Source: Staphylococcus durrellii (lineage in GTDB: Bacteria > Bacillota > Bacilli > Staphylococcales > Staphylococcaceae). From it: 64,000 nt of DNA. This document shows positions 37,437 to 47,879 of the stretch, one piece after another. Numbering within the stretch: position 1 is the stretch's first letter; each line of letters starts with the position of its first letter. Both the position numbers and the translations under genes were made by a program. The stretch spans positions 1,054,001-1,118,000 of the forward strand of contig NZ_JADIIO010000001.1 in the NCBI RefSeq assembly GCF_015594545.1, in the 5' to 3' direction. A model generated the notes under the pieces. That model was not told where the DNA came from. It did no database searches and worked only from the letters and a program-made list of their open reading frames with translations.

Positions 37437-37649
37437 AAAAGGAGACCTCGCTTTACTTATAGTGTTGAATATCGTTTCAAATGGTATAGTATATAGTTAA
37501 ATGATTCAAGAAGTTAGCCTTAAATTGTAAAGTAAGCTGAAGCATTTGTAACAAATATAAAATATTCTGTAGATTTCATCTATTTTCTATTTTAATGAAT
37601 GGGTAACTTACGTTATAATTGAAAATGATAAAATAGGAGGAGAAAATAT

Positions 37650-39350
37650 ATGGTACTATATATTATTTTAGCAATTATTGTCATTATACTGATTATAGTT
37701 GGTATATTGTTTTATATGCGCTCAAATAAGAGTCGCGTTGTTGAACAAGCTGAAGAAAGAAGACTAAAGGTCGAACAGCTACCTTATGAAGAAAGCTTGT
37801 CTAAATTAACAGAATTAAAATTCGCTGGCGAAACAAAAGATACATACGATAAACTAAAAAAACAAGCGAACGACAGCCATGAACAATATTTAGCACCAGT
37901 TGATGAAAAACTTCATAATGCGGAAGGTATGCTAGAGAAATTTAAATTTTCTCAAGCTCAAAATGAAGTAGATGAATCACATGAATTAATGGATCAGTAT
38001 GAGGAACAATACAAAACAACAGATGGGCAAGTTGACGAAATAGTCGAATTGCATAAATATAGCCATAAACTATATGACGAATGTAAAAACGATTCTCGCG
38101 AAATGAAAAGAGATGTACTTGCTAATCGTCACCAATTTGGTGAAGCTGCGGGTCCATTAGAAAGTGAAATCGAATCTTTCGAGCCTGAAATTAAAACATA
38201 TGAGTCATTAAAAGAAGAAGGTAATTACAAACAAGCTCATGAACATATCAAAACATTAAATGAAGATATGAATTACCTTAAAAAGGACATGGCCGAAATT
38301 CCTGATTTAATAAGAGAAGCGCAAAAAGAATTGCCTGGACAATTCCAAGATTTGAAATATGGTTGTCGAGATTTAAAAGTTGAAGGTTATGATTTAGACC
38401 ATGTCAAAATTGATAGCACATTGCAAACGCTTAAAACAGAACTAAGTTTCGTTGAACCACTAATTAGCAAATTGCAACTTGAAGAAGCTAATGATAAGTT
38501 AGTAAATATAAACGATCGTTTAGATGAAATGTATGATTTGATCGAACACGAAGTTAAATCTAAAAACAACGTCGAGGAAACAAAAGAAATTATTACCGAT
38601 AATTTATTTAAAGCGAAAGATATGAACTATACATTACAAACTGAAATTGAATATGTAAGAGAAAATTATTACATTAATGAAACAGACGTACAAAACGTAA
38701 GACAATTTGAAAATGAAATTCAAAATTTAATTGCGGTTTATGACGATATTTTACGTGAAACTTCTAAATCTGCCGTGCGTTATAGCGAAGTAGAAGATAA
38801 TTTAAAATATATTGAAAAGCACGTTGATGTTATTAATGAAAAGCAGGAGAAATTACAAAATCATCTGATTCAATTGCGTGAAGACGAAGCTGAGGCAGAA
38901 GATAATATTTTACGTGTACAAGGTAAAAAAGAAGAAGTTTATCGACGTTTACTAGCTTCTAACTTACCAAGCGTACCGGAACGCTTTATTATAATGAAAA
39001 ACGAAATAGACAATGAAGTACGTGAAGTTAATAAAAAGTTCAGCGTGCGTCCAATTCATGTGAAACATTTAAAAGATAAAGTCTCTAAAGTGGTATTACA
39101 GATGAATAAATTTGAAGATGAAGCTAATGATGTGCTAGTGAATGCTGTTCATGCTGAAAAATTGATTCAATATGGTAACCGCTATAGAAAAGATAACGCT
39201 AGCGTAGATAAAAGCTTAAATGAAGCGGAACGTTTATTTAAAAACAATCGTTACAAACGTTCTATCGAAATTGCAGAACAAGCGCTAGAAAATGTTGAAC
39301 CTGGAATTGCTAAACAAATTGAAGATCAGGTTGCTAAAGAAAATGCTTAA
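37650..39350 (+). CDS. ezrA: Septation ring formation regulator EzrA
   Basis: A 566-residue division protein with one N-terminal membrane segment (about 3-23) and a cytoplasmic spectrin-like array of helical repeats (25-560). EzrA interacts with FtsZ and penicillin-binding proteins and controls Z-ring placement and cell size. A possible -10 TATAAT lies at 37614-37619 with a weak -35. Ribosome-binding site AGGAGGAG. The gene ends in a terminator and is monocistronic. Confidence 0.96.
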   Translation: MVLYIILAIIVIILIIVGILFYMRSNKSRVVEQAEERRLKVEQLPYEESLSKLTELKFAGETKDTYDKLKKQANDSHEQYLAPVDEKLHNAEGMLEKFKFSQAQNEVDESHELMDQYEEQYKTTDGQVDEIVELHKYSHKLYDECKNDSREMKRDVLANRHQFGEAAGPLESEIESFEPEIKTYESLKEEGNYKQAHEHIKTLNEDMNYLKKDMAEIPDLIREAQKELPGQFQDLKYGCRDLKVEGYDLDHVKIDSTLQTLKTELSFVEPLISKLQLEEANDKLVNINDRLDEMYDLIEHEVKSKNNVEETKEIITDNLFKAKDMNYTLQTEIEYVRENYYINETDVQNVRQFENEIQNLIAVYDDILRETSKSAVRYSEVEDNLKYIEKHVDVINEKQEKLQNHLIQLREDEAEAEDNILRVQGKKEEVYRRLLASNLPSVPERFIIMKNEIDNEVREVNKKFSVRPIHVKHLKDKVSKVVLQMNKFEDEANDVLVNAVHAEKLIQYGNRYRKDNASVDKSLNEAERLFKNNRYKRSIEIAEQALENVEPGIAKQIEDQVAKENA

Positions 39351-39368
39351 TAAATAAAATTTTTATAT

Positions 39369-39406
39369 AAAAGACACGAATCGAAAACTTCGATTTCGTG
39401 TCTTTT
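39369..39406 (+). terminator. Terminator of ezrA
   Basis: A 17-bp stem with one bulge (39369-39385 with 39389-39406), T-run in the right arm. Confidence 0.85.
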
Positions 39407-39555
39407 AATTTTTCCAAAAAATAGTATAATGCTTGAGTAGACTTTTTATATGGTAAGCTAAATTCTAATTTTACGAATGCCCGGCAAGTGATAACAAATG
39501 TAAAACAATTAGTTAAAATAAATAAGTAATAATAACTTTCAAGGGAGTGAACAAA

Positions 39556-40692
39556 ATGATTTACCTCGATAATGCTGCTACGACTAAACCAAATCAAGAC
39601 GTTTTGGATACTTTTTTAAAGGTGAATCAAACATTATATTTTAACCCTAGTAGTCCCCATAAAGCAGGCGTACAAGCAGAGCAACTTTTAATACAGGCTA
39701 AGTATCAAATTAACACGCTGTTATCGTTAAATAATAATTATGACATTGTATTTACGAGTGGTGCTACTGAATCTAATAATATTGCACTTCAAGGTATTGC
39801 TAAAAAGAAAAAAATGTTCGCTCCTGAAATCATTACTTCTGTGCTAGAACATCCATCAGTTTTAGAAGTTGTGCGTGAATTAGGAAATCAAGGGTTTGTA
39901 ATTAAGTATGTTGGTATTCAATCAGACGGCAGGATAGATTTAGAGCAACTCAAAAGTTTAATGTCTGATAAAGTAGGGCTAGTGACATGTATGCACGTTA
40001 ATAATATTATGGGACAAGTACAACCCATAGCTGAAATAGGACGTATCGTTAATGAATACCCTAAAGCGCACTTTCATGTAGACGCTGTTCAAGCTATTGG
40101 CAAGATTCCTTTATGCCTTAAAGGTGTTCATAGTATGAGCATGAGCGGACACAAATTTAATGGTTTGAAAGGTCAAGGTGTGTTATTAGTCAAAAACGTA
40201 CATCAAATTGAGCCCATTATGCAAGGCGGGGGACAAGAATTAGGTATAAGAAGCGGTACGATTAATTTACCTATTAATATAAGTATAGTGAAAGCAATTA
40301 AATATGCTGTACAAAACCAACCACAATTGCACCAGAAATTGCGTTCATTTAATAGTGATTTAAGAAAATTTGTAGATGAATATAAAGGTGTTTATATCAA
40401 CTCACCTGATGATGCTGCCCCTCACATATTAAATATTGCTTTTTCAGGCGTTAAAGGTGAAGTGTTGGTAAATGCATTTTCAAAATTTGATGTCATGTTA
40501 TCAACTACAAGCGCATGTGCGTCGAAAAAAGCCGAACTAAACGAAGTACTTTTAGGTATGAATATTCCTAAGAGTAATATTGAAGGAAGCATAAGACTGT
40601 CATTAGGTGTAAATACAACATCCAATGATATTGCTACATTTAAAGAAATATTTATGAAAGTATATGAAGAAGTTAAGGAGTTGTTAAAATGA
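39556..40692 (+). CDS. Cysteine desulfurase (NifS/IscS-like), ThiI partner
   Basis: A 378-residue PLP enzyme that takes sulfur from cysteine as an enzyme-bound persulfide. [12 protein letters not shown] at the N-terminus, TSGATESNN, the PLP lysine in [13 protein letters not shown], and the active-site cysteine in [12 protein letters not shown] are visible. The start is the ATG at 39556, eight bases after AAGGGAG. Its last four bases overlap the thiI start, so it is the dedicated sulfur donor for tRNA 4-thiouridine, like NifZ of B. subtilis. Confidence 0.93.
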   Translation: MIYLDNAATTKPNQDVLDTFLKVNQTLYFNPSSPHKAGVQAEQLLIQAKYQINTLLSLNNNYDIVFTSGATESNNIALQGIAKKKKMFAPEIITSVLEHPSVLEVVRELGNQGFVIKYVGIQSDGRIDLEQLKSLMSDKVGLVTCMHVNNIMGQVQPIAEIGRIVNEYPKAHFHVDAVQAIGKIPLCLKGVHSMSMSGHKFNGLKGQGVLLVKNVHQIEPIMQGGGQELGIRSGTINLPINISIVKAIKYAVQNQPQLHQKLRSFNSDLRKFVDEYKGVYINSPDDAAPHILNIAFSGVKGEVLVNAFSKFDVMLSTTSACASKKAELNEVLLGMNIPKSNIEGSIRLSLGVNTTSNDIATFKEIFMKVYEEVKELLK

Positions 40693-41912
40693 CTTATGAC
40701 CATTTATTAGTTAGATATGGTGAGTTAACGCTTAAAGGCGGTAATCGTAAAATGTTCGTTAATCAATTGCGCACAAACGTACAAAACGCGTTACGTTCAT
40801 TAGATGGAATAAAAATTAAAGCCAATAGAGATAGAATGTATATAGAACTAGAAGAGCAAGCTGAAATTGATGAAATCATTGAACGTTTGTCAAAAATATT
40901 TGGCATTTATTCAATCAGTCCGGTTATGAAAGTAGAAAAGTCAGTCGAAGCGGTAGAACAACAAGCAAATGAGTTTGCTAGTAATTATAATAATGGTGAC
41001 ACATTTAAAATTGATGTAAAACGCGCTGATAAAAATTTCCCTTATGACACTTATGATTTACAACGCCAAGTCGGCGGTGCTGTGTTAAAAGAGAATGACC
41101 ATATTAGTGTTAATGTGAAGCAACCAGATCATGAGATTAAAGTTGAAGTTAGAATAGATGCAATTTATATCTATGATCAAACTATTGAAGGTGTTGGAGG
41201 ACTACCTGTTGGTACTAGTGGTAAAACACTATTAATGCTATCTGGTGGAATTGACTCGCCTGTGGCTGGTATGGAAGTTATGCGTCGTGGTGTTACTATA
41301 GAAGCAATTCATTTCCATAGTCCGCCTTTTACTAGTGAAAAAGCAAAAGATAAAGTAATTGAGCTAACACGTATATTAGCTCAACATGTGGGACCGATAA
41401 AATTACACATCGTGCCATTTACTGAGTTGCAAAAACAAATTAATAAAGTCGTTCATGAACGTTATACTATGACGTCTACACGTCGTATGATGATGCAAGT
41501 AGCTGATAAATTAGTCCATAAAATTGGCGGTCATGCGATTGTTAATGGTGAAAATTTAGGTCAAGTGGCAAGTCAAACACTTAAAAGTATGTATGCTATA
41601 AATAATGTAACTTCAACACCTATATTACGACCTTTATTAACATTAGATAAGGAAGAAATAGTGAAAAAGGCTAAGCTTTATGGCACGTTTGATGTCTCAA
41701 TTCAACCTTATGAAGATTGCTGTACTATTTTCACACCTAAAAATCCTGTGACAGAGCCAGATTTTGCTAAAGTCTTAAAATATGAAAGTGTCTATGATTT
41801 TGAAGATATGATAAACCGAGCAGTAGAAAATATTGAGACCATAATTATAACTAAAGATTATAAAAGCGAAAAAGAAGCTGAGACTAACGCAATAATAGAA
41901 GATTTATTTTAA
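40689..41912 (+). CDS. thiI: tRNA 4-thiouridine synthase ThiI
   Basis: A 407-residue enzyme making s4U8 in tRNA, also involved in thiamine thiazole synthesis in some bacteria. An N-terminal ferredoxin-like/THUMP region (about 1-165) is followed by a PP-loop ATPase domain with [10 protein letters not shown] near residue 183, and a paired cysteine in YEDCCTIF. It lacks the C-terminal rhodanese domain of E. coli ThiI, as usual in Gram-positives, which rely on the adjacent desulfurase. Overlaps the upstream stop by ATGA. Confidence 0.96.
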   Translation: MTYDHLLVRYGELTLKGGNRKMFVNQLRTNVQNALRSLDGIKIKANRDRMYIELEEQAEIDEIIERLSKIFGIYSISPVMKVEKSVEAVEQQANEFASNYNNGDTFKIDVKRADKNFPYDTYDLQRQVGGAVLKENDHISVNVKQPDHEIKVEVRIDAIYIYDQTIEGVGGLPVGTSGKTLLMLSGGIDSPVAGMEVMRRGVTIEAIHFHSPPFTSEKAKDKVIELTRILAQHVGPIKLHIVPFTELQKQINKVVHERYTMTSTRRMMMQVADKLVHKIGGHAIVNGENLGQVASQTLKSMYAINNVTSTPILRPLLTLDKEEIVKKAKLYGTFDVSIQPYEDCCTIFTPKNPVTEPDFAKVLKYESVYDFEDMINRAVENIETIIITKDYKSEKEAETNAIIEDLF

Positions 41913-41951
41913 CCATATTACAAATAGATTATAGATAAAGGGGATACAACT

Positions 41952-42722
41952 ATGGATTGGGATTTATCAATTATATTAATTGTAATAGCGTTAGGATTTT
42001 TAGCGGCATTTATTGATGCAGTCGTAGGTGGCGGTGGATTAATTTCAATCCCAACTTTATTAGCGATTGGCTTACCACCTTCAATCGCACTAGGTACCAA
42101 CAAACTAGCTAGTGTTTTTGGTACAATGACTAGCGCAATGAGGTTTATTAGGTCAAGAAAAGTAGATTTATCTTTAGTTGGGAAGTTATTGCCATTTGTG
42201 TTTATTTTTTCAATAATCGGCTCCAGTCTCGCAACTTTTTTACCTGCAGATTTATTAAAACCAATCGTAATTATAATACTTACTGCTGTACTTATATATA
42301 CTTTGATACGTAAAGATTGGGGTAGCATACGTACATTTAATAAATTAACAGCAGCAAAAGCAATTCTTTTTACTTCTTTAATTAGTATTATTGGATTTTA
42401 TGATGGTTTCTTAGGTGGTGGTACGGGGTCCTTTTTACTATTTATTTTACTTATGTTCGGCTTTGATTTTTTAAGTGCAGCTGGAAATGCGAAGGTCTTA
42501 AATTTTGGTTCTAACTTAGGTGCTTTATTGTTGTTTATTTGTTTAGGACATGTTGACTACTTTATAGGTATTATCATGGCACTTAGTATGATAGCCGGAT
42601 CATACGTTGGTGCAATGTTTGCAATAAACAAAGGTGTTGGATATGTTAAAGTATTATTTGTTATTGTAACGGCAATACTAATTTTGAAAAATGCTTATGA
42701 TTATATAAGTCAGACATTTTAA
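41952..42722 (+). CDS. TauE/SafE family (UPF0721) membrane permease
   Basis: A 256-residue polytopic membrane protein with about seven to eight hydrophobic segments. The family repeat motif appears twice: FIDAVVGGGGLISIP near residue 19 and FYDGFLGGGTGSFLL near residue 150. Family members export sulfite, sulfoacetate or other organic anions. Following desulfurase-thiI by 39 bases it could be linked to sulfur handling, but the substrate is unknown. A terminator follows. Confidence 0.85.
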   Translation: MDWDLSIILIVIALGFLAAFIDAVVGGGGLISIPTLLAIGLPPSIALGTNKLASVFGTMTSAMRFIRSRKVDLSLVGKLLPFVFIFSIIGSSLATFLPADLLKPIVIIILTAVLIYTLIRKDWGSIRTFNKLTAAKAILFTSLISIIGFYDGFLGGGTGSFLLFILLMFGFDFLSAAGNAKVLNFGSNLGALLLFICLGHVDYFIGIIMALSMIAGSYVGAMFAINKGVGYVKVLFVIVTAILILKNAYDYISQTF

Positions 42723-42760
42723 TTACATATGAAATAAGTTTGAAAGAAAAAAACTGAATT

Positions 42761-42810
42761 AATAGCCCTTAAATGGTTTCCAATTTGAAATCACTTAGGG
42801 GCTATTTTAT
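42761..42810 (+). terminator. Terminator hairpin, copy 1 of a repeated element
   Basis: A 20-bp stem with two wobbles and one mismatch (42761-42780 with 42787-42806), 6-base loop, T-rich tail. Its arms closely match those of the hairpin at 47796-47841. Confidence 0.85.
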
Positions 42811-42852
42811 TTTATTATTTCTTTACATAGTTTGTTTTCCTGTGTGACTGCT

Positions 42853-42998
42853 TTAGCCTGCGGTCTTAAGCCGTTCCTGTACCTTATCATCATTATTAAA
42901 TTCATTCTTTATTGGTTCTCTTGCATTAAGAATAACTTGCGCATACCCAAACTTAAATTACCTGTTAAAACTGACGCTTTATCAATTTTAAAATTCAT
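42853..42998 (-). pseudogene. Possible decayed gene fragment, minus strand
   Basis: From an ATG at 42998 one frame reads MNFKIDKASVLTGN; after a one-base shift another frame continues with FGYAQVILNAREPIKNEF and DKVQERLKTAG to a stop at 42853-42855. Both parts have protein-like composition but neither is open over the whole length, so a frameshifted remnant is suggested. I do not recognise the family. No ribosome-binding site is evident. Confidence 0.25.
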
Positions 42999-43010
42999 AG
43001 ATAATGTTTG

Positions 43011-43024
43011 AATAAGCGCTTACA
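43011..43024. promoter_or_regulatory. Candidate cre-like site in intergenic region
   Basis: It matches TGWAANCGNTNWCA at 12 of 14 positions on either strand (the core taagcgctta is palindromic). It lies 13 bases before the ATG of the minus-strand remnant and upstream of the plus-strand fragment, so it may be a relic of a CcpA-controlled gene. Confidence 0.35.
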
Positions 43025-43034
43025 GAGAATAGAG

Positions 43035-43133
43035 GTGATTTTTGATGATTCAAAGGTAGAGTTTGATGCAAATAGATATACATTAGTATAGGAAATAAGT
43101 AACCAAGAACTCGAATCGAAAAAAACTTATTAA
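43035..43133 (+). pseudogene. Possible decayed gene fragment, plus strand
   Basis: One frame reads FDDSKVEFDANRYTLV, then an in-frame TAG at 43089-43091, then EISNQELESKKTY to a TAA at 43131-43133. The continuing protein-like sequence after the stop suggests a remnant. The family is not recognised. Confidence 0.25.
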
Positions 43134-43167
43134 TATGAGAAGAAACTGTTTTTTAATAAGTTTTTTT
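43119..43167. terminator. Bidirectional terminator before sppA
   Basis: A perfect 14-bp stem (43119-43132 with 43154-43167), a 21-base loop, A-run and T-run in the arms. Confidence 0.8.
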
Positions 43168-43251
43168 TATCCTTTTTTTTAGTCTATAGTCTGATATAGT
43201 AAGTATATGTGAGTAAATAGCTAACAAAATTTAATTTAGAGGTGTATAGTA

Positions 43252-44244
43252 ATGTCTAAAAAAAGAGTGATTGCCATCATTCTAGCTGTTGTTGTGATAT
43301 TAGGTGGGATTACTGTAAGTTCTATTAGTGCTATAGTGAGTTCATTTATTTCAAATAGCAGTTCTAGTAACGTCGACCCATTCACAGAAAAAACAGAACA
43401 ACAAGGGAGTTCATCTAAAAGAATTGCACATTTAACGCTAAACGGTGAAATTTCTGAAGGTTCTGGCGGTGGTTTGTTTGGGGGAAGTGGTTACGATCAT
43501 GAAGCTTTTATGAAGCAATTGGATAATGTCAAAAAAGATAATTCGGTTAAAGGTGTCTTGCTAACTGTTAATTCACCAGGTGGTGGTACCTATCCAAGTG
43601 ATGAAATTTATAATAAAATTAAACAGATAAAGAAAAAGGGTAAAAAAGTTTACGTATATATGGAAAGTTTAGCTGCTTCTGGTGGTTATTATATTTCAGC
43701 ACCTGCAGATAAAATTTATGCGGGCCCTCAATCTATGGTGGGTTCAATTGGAGTAATCATGTCTAATGTAGATTATTCAGGTTTGCAAGAGAAACTAGGA
43801 ATCAAGGAAAATGTTGTTAAGTCAGGCGCACATAAAGATATATTAAGTAGTTCAAGGCCTATGACAAGTGATGAAAAGAATATACTTCAATCAATGTTAA
43901 ATGATAGCTTTGATCGTTTTGTTAATATTGTAAAAAATGGACGTCACATGTCTGAGAAAAAAGTAAGAAAATTAGCCGACGGGCGAGTTTACAGTGCACA
44001 ACAAGCGGAGAAAAATGGCTTGATTGATAAAATAGGCTATAAAAATGAAGCGTTGAAATCACTAAAAAAAGATATACATGCTAACAATGCGGAAGTATTT
44101 GAATATAGTGAGAGTGAAGGCATTTTCTCTACATTTTTCAATGCTCAATCAAGTGTGAAACAATTCAAAAATGATATCAATGATATTAAATCAGTAATTA
44201 CGAATGATACTAAAGCTAAACCAATGTATTTATATGAAGGGTAG
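43252..44244 (+). CDS. sppA: Signal peptide peptidase SppA
   Basis: A 330-residue membrane serine protease of the S49 family that degrades leftover signal peptides. One N-terminal membrane segment (about 6-30), then the protease domain with the conserved substrate-loop VNSPGGG, nucleophile Ser in LAASGGYYISAPADKI and the general-base Lys in SGAHKDILSSSRPM. Length matches the short Gram-positive form. The RDD-family gene follows immediately and is probably translationally coupled. Confidence 0.93.
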   Translation: MSKKRVIAIILAVVVILGGITVSSISAIVSSFISNSSSSNVDPFTEKTEQQGSSSKRIAHLTLNGEISEGSGGGLFGGSGYDHEAFMKQLDNVKKDNSVKGVLLTVNSPGGGTYPSDEIYNKIKQIKKKGKKVYVYMESLAASGGYYISAPADKIYAGPQSMVGSIGVIMSNVDYSGLQEKLGIKENVVKSGAHKDILSSSRPMTSDEKNILQSMLNDSFDRFVNIVKNGRHMSEKKVRKLADGRVYSAQQAEKNGLIDKIGYKNEALKSLKKDIHANNAEVFEYSESEGIFSTFFNAQSSVKQFKNDINDIKSVITNDTKAKPMYLYEG

Positions 44245-44253
44245 GTGGGTAAA

Positions 44254-44802
44254 TTGTCTACACAATATAATGTTAACGACAACCAAGAAACAGCTGCATC
44301 GCAATCTGCCACCAATGAACCTGTGTCTAATGAATTAATACATGAACAAATGATAAATTCAATATATGCAGGCTTTGGTATTCGCTTTTGGAGTTTTATT
44401 ATCGATTTATTAATTATATTTGGAATTCATAGCATTATTTTAAAGCCAATATATTACTTGACTAAAATTGATAATATTAAATTATGGATAGATTATTTTA
44501 GTGTTGGTCATATGCTCGATGCAGTAGTCTTTTATTTATACTTCGTCTTATTAACGAAATATTTTAAACAAACATTAGGTAAAATGATTTGTAACATACG
44601 TGTTGAACGTGAAGACCGAAAACAACTCACATGGACAGATATTTTATTTAGAGAATGGATTGGCCGAATTGTGTGTGGTATTATCTTCAACTTATTATAT
44701 TTAGTAACTATTTTCACTAAAAAACATAAAGGTATCCACGATTACTTTGCTGGAACTGTTGTCATTAGAAATAAATTTGAAAAATTATTTTATTTGAAAT
44801 GA
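44254..44802 (+). CDS. RDD family membrane protein
   Basis: A 182-residue protein with a polar N-terminus of about 40 residues and three hydrophobic segments (about 45-67, 85-105, 140-160). The RDD pattern is seen in GFGIRFWSFIIDLLI and TLGKMICNIRV with WTDILFREWIGR. Function unknown. The start is ambiguous: TTG at 44254 has AGGTGGG just upstream, while the in-frame GTG at 44245 touches the sppA stop codon. sppA-RDD linkage suggests a shared envelope role. A terminator follows. Confidence 0.8.
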   Translation: MSTQYNVNDNQETAASQSATNEPVSNELIHEQMINSIYAGFGIRFWSFIIDLLIIFGIHSIILKPIYYLTKIDNIKLWIDYFSVGHMLDAVVFYLYFVLLTKYFKQTLGKMICNIRVEREDRKQLTWTDILFREWIGRIVCGIIFNLLYLVTIFTKKHKGIHDYFAGTVVIRNKFEKLFYLK

Positions 44803-44823
44803 TTTTTATGTCATCTTAAGTTG

Positions 44824-44854
44824 TAACTGTTTATTTATTTTAAATAAACAGTTA
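44824..44854 (+). terminator. Terminator of sppA-RDD operon
   Basis: A perfect 14-bp A/T-rich stem (44824-44837 with 44841-44854), 3-base loop, followed by ataatttta. Confidence 0.75.
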
Positions 44855-44893
44855 TAATTTTATCGTAAGCTAGATAATAAGGAGGAACCTTAC

Positions 44894-45388
44894 ATGACAC
44901 AAATTACATTTAAGCAAGAACCAATTACTTTAGCTGGTGAACAAGTTAAAGTAGGACAAACGGCACCAGACTTTTCAGTATTAGATAACGGCCTAAACGA
45001 AGTAACGTTAGCTAATTATGAAGGTCAAAAGAAATTAATAAGTGTAGTTCCATCTATTGATACTGGTGTTTGTGATCAACAAACACGTAAATTTAATGAA
45101 GAAGCTGCTCAAGAAAACGGTGTAGTATTAACTATTTCTGTTGATTTACCATTTGCTCAAAAGAGATGGTGTGCTGCTAACGGTTTAGATAATGTATTGA
45201 CATTAAGTGACCATAAAGATTTATCATTTGGTAAAAATTACGGTGTTATTATGGAAGAATTGCGTTTATTAGCGCGTTCAGTATTTGTATTGGACCAAAA
45301 TAATAAAGTAGTTTATTCTGAAATCGTTTCTGAAGGTACTGACTTCCCAGATTTCGATAGTGCGTTAGAAGCATATCGTAATATTTAA
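44894..45388 (+). CDS. tpx: Thiol peroxidase Tpx
   Basis: A 164-residue peroxiredoxin that reduces hydroperoxides with thioredoxin. Peroxidatic C60 in [15 protein letters not shown] and resolving C93 in RWCAANGL fit the atypical two-cysteine Tpx class. Ribosome-binding site AAGGAGG. It is flanked by terminators on both sides, so it is its own transcription unit; a possible -10 TATAAT is at 44853-44858. Confidence 0.96.
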   Translation: MTQITFKQEPITLAGEQVKVGQTAPDFSVLDNGLNEVTLANYEGQKKLISVVPSIDTGVCDQQTRKFNEEAAQENGVVLTISVDLPFAQKRWCAANGLDNVLTLSDHKDLSFGKNYGVIMEELRLLARSVFVLDQNNKVVYSEIVSEGTDFPDFDSALEAYRNI

Positions 45389-45443
45389 CTATACTTCTTA
45401 ACTAAGTTAGTTATTAATCAGTTTTATTGACATTACAAACTAT

Positions 45444-45513
45444 ACTGTCCATAATTATTTGGTAATCTAAGATAACGTAGTATCTTAAGACAAAAATTAT
45501 GGGCAGTTTTTTT
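45444..45513 (+). terminator. Terminator of tpx
   Basis: Outer 13-bp stem with one wobble (45444-45456 with 45495-45507) and a long T-run; an inner 7-bp hairpin (aagata/tatctt around 45470-45486) sits in the loop. The T-run ends less than 20 bases before the methyltransferase start. Confidence 0.78.
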
Positions 45514-45530
45514 AGAAAGGACTATATATC

Positions 45531-46478
45531 ATGGCCGAAGAACAAACAATTATGGAGAGACTATTTCAAACGTTGGATAGCAAAGCTAAAAACTTAAATG
45601 AAGAAAATGGACAAAGTTTCATTGAAAATCTAGGTTTAGCAATGGAAGATGTTTATAAAAATGAAAGAGATTTATTAGAACAAGCAACTTTTCAAGATAG
45701 AAGAAAAGCATTTCAATTTGCGTATTTAAGCTTATTACAAAATGAAGAAATTCAAGCAAATCACCAGATTACGCCAGATTCAATTGGGTTAATTTTAGGA
45801 TTTCTAGTAAAACAATTTATGTCAGATAGTGAAACATTGCATATTGCTGACTTAGCAAGTGGCGCTGGTCATCTAAGTGCTTCTGTACATGAAGTAATGA
45901 CTGATGTTAACTTGATGCATCACTTAGTCGAAGTTGATCCCGTATTATCTAGAGTTAGCGTTCATTTAGCAAACTTTTTAGAAATTCCTTTTGATGTATA
46001 TCCACAGGATGCGATAATGCCGCTTACTTTTGAAGATGCGAATGCAGTTATTGGTGACTTACCAATCGGTTATTATCCTGCTGATGAACGTAGTCATGAA
46101 ATGGAATTAGGGTTTAAAGAGGGACACAGTTATTCACATTATTTACTTATTGAACAAGCCATATCTGCTTTAGAGCCTTCTGGTTATGCATTTTTAGTAG
46201 TGCCTAGTAATATCTTTGAAGGTGACAATGTAAAACAGTTACAAAATTTCATTGCTACAGAATCAGAAATGCAAGCCTTTTTAAATTTACCAGCTACATT
46301 GTTTAAAAATGAAAATGCACGCAAATCTATTTTAATTCTACAAAAGAAAGAGACTAATGTTACAAAGCCGGTTGAGGTCTTGTTAGCCAATATTCCTGAT
46401 TTTAAAAATCCACAACAATTCCAAGGCTTTTTAGCTGATTTAACTGAATGGATGAAAGCAAATCATCCTGAAAAATAA
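45531..46478 (+). CDS. Class I SAM-dependent methyltransferase, YtxK type
   Basis: A 315-residue protein with an N-terminal helical part (1-95) and a Rossmann methyltransferase domain: motif I ADLASGAGHLSA near residue 110, and VIGDLPIGYYP where N6-adenine methyltransferases have NPPY. The motif is therefore altered (DLPIGYY), so DNA-adenine activity is not assured. It lies just upstream of ackA, as ytxK does in B. subtilis. Target unknown. Confidence 0.85.
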   Translation: MAEEQTIMERLFQTLDSKAKNLNEENGQSFIENLGLAMEDVYKNERDLLEQATFQDRRKAFQFAYLSLLQNEEIQANHQITPDSIGLILGFLVKQFMSDSETLHIADLASGAGHLSASVHEVMTDVNLMHHLVEVDPVLSRVSVHLANFLEIPFDVYPQDAIMPLTFEDANAVIGDLPIGYYPADERSHEMELGFKEGHSYSHYLLIEQAISALEPSGYAFLVVPSNIFEGDNVKQLQNFIATESEMQAFLNLPATLFKNENARKSILILQKKETNVTKPVEVLLANIPDFKNPQQFQGFLADLTEWMKANHPEK

Positions 46479-46564
46479 ACTGTAACACTCTTGAATTTCA
46501 ACTGTATTAATGGTTAAATTAATATGGATATTATAACTTAATTGAAAATGGAGGCATTATGCTC

Positions 46565-47764
46565 ATGTCAAAGTTAATTTTGGCGATAAACGCTGGTAGT
46601 TCTTCTTTGAAATTTCAACTTATTGAAATGCCCGAAGAAAAAATCGTAACAAAAGGTTTAATAGAAAGAATTGGTTTAAATGATTCTATATTTACTATCG
46701 AAGTAAATGATGAAAAAATAAAAAATGTAACCGACATCAAAAATCATGAAGATGCTGTTAATATAATGTTGGATAGTTTTAAAAAACACGGTATTATCGA
46801 AAGTATTTATGATATCGAAGGTACTGGTCACCGTGTAGTACACGGGGGAGAAATCTTCCCGAGCTCAGTATATGTTACTGATGAAGTAGAAAAACAAATT
46901 GAAAGTTTAAGTGAATTAGCACCTTTACACAATCCTGCAAACTTAATGGGTATACGCGCTTTCCGTAAATTATTACCTGAGATTCCTCATGTTGCTGTAT
47001 TCGATACATCATTCCATCAAACAATGCCTGAAAAGTCATTCTTATATAGTTTGCCATATCAATATTATGAAGATTATGGTATTCGTAAATATGGCTTCCA
47101 TGGTACAAGTCATAAATATGTATCGCAACGTGCTGCTGAAATATTAGGTAAACCAATTGAAGAGTTGAGAATCATCTCTTGTCATATTGGTAATGGAGCT
47201 TCAATCGCAGCTATTGACGGTGGTGAATCAGTTGATACATCAATGGGGTTCACACCATTAGCAGGTGTAACAATGGGAACGCGTTCAGGGAATATTGACC
47301 CAGCTTTAATACCGTTCCTAATGGAAAAAACGCATAAAACAGCTGAAGAGGTATTAGATACATTAAATAAAGAATCAGGCTTATTAGGTATCTCTGGTAG
47401 TTCAAGTGACTTAAGAGATATTATTGAAGATAGTAAAGAGGGGAAAGAAAGAGCACAGCTTGCATTAGACGTATTCGCGTCTAGAATTCACAAATACATT
47501 GGTTCTTACGCAACGCGTATGCACGGCGTAGATGTAATTGTCTTTACTGCTGGTGTTGGGGAAAATTCTGACCCTGTACGTGCTAAAGTTCTTGAAGGTT
47601 TAGAATTTATGGGCGTATATTGGGAAGCTAAAAAGAACGAAAATATACATGGTGAAGAAGGATTTATCAGCTACCCACATTCACCAGTAAAAGTATTAGT
47701 TATCCCTACAAATGAAGAAGTAATGATTGCGCGAGATGTTGTAATTTTTGGTGATTTAGATTAA
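46565..47764 (+). CDS. ackA: Acetate kinase
   Basis: A 399-residue enzyme converting acetyl phosphate and ADP to acetate and [17 protein letters not shown] at the N-terminus, [27 protein letters not shown] and [10 protein letters not shown] are family motifs. I place the start at 46565 (MSKLILA), as in the S. aureus protein; an in-frame ATG six bases upstream has GGAGG only four bases before it. The overflow product acetate is the substrate of AcsA encoded 27 kb upstream. Confidence 0.96.
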   Translation: MSKLILAINAGSSSLKFQLIEMPEEKIVTKGLIERIGLNDSIFTIEVNDEKIKNVTDIKNHEDAVNIMLDSFKKHGIIESIYDIEGTGHRVVHGGEIFPSSVYVTDEVEKQIESLSELAPLHNPANLMGIRAFRKLLPEIPHVAVFDTSFHQTMPEKSFLYSLPYQYYEDYGIRKYGFHGTSHKYVSQRAAEILGKPIEELRIISCHIGNGASIAAIDGGESVDTSMGFTPLAGVTMGTRSGNIDPALIPFLMEKTHKTAEEVLDTLNKESGLLGISGSSSDLRDIIEDSKEGKERAQLALDVFASRIHKYIGSYATRMHGVDVIVFTAGVGENSDPVRAKVLEGLEFMGVYWEAKKNENIHGEEGFISYPHSPVKVLVIPTNEEVMIARDVVIFGDLD

Positions 47765-47795
47765 TTAGAGTATAGAACTTAAAATCTCTAACTAA

Positions 47796-47841
47796 AATAG
47801 CCCTTAAAAGATTTCTGATATGAAATCTTTTAAGGGCTATT
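47796..47841. terminator. Terminator hairpin, copy 2 of a repeated element
   Basis: A perfect 20-bp stem (47796-47815 with 47822-47841) with a 6-base loop between convergent ackA and the UspA gene. Left arm is 18/20 and right arm 17/20 identical to the hairpin at 42761-42806. Confidence 0.88.
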
Positions 47842-47879
47842 AATTTTGAAAATATATCCTAAACACTCTTAAAAAATTA

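Larger units (their letters stand above)
42723..43251. other. Intergenic region before sppA
   Basis: 529 bases with a terminator at each end (42761-42810 and 43119-43167) and, between them, apparent gene debris on both strands: one fragment on the minus strand (42853-42998) and one on the plus strand (43035-43133), with a cre-like site between. No intact gene is visible. Confidence 0.55.
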
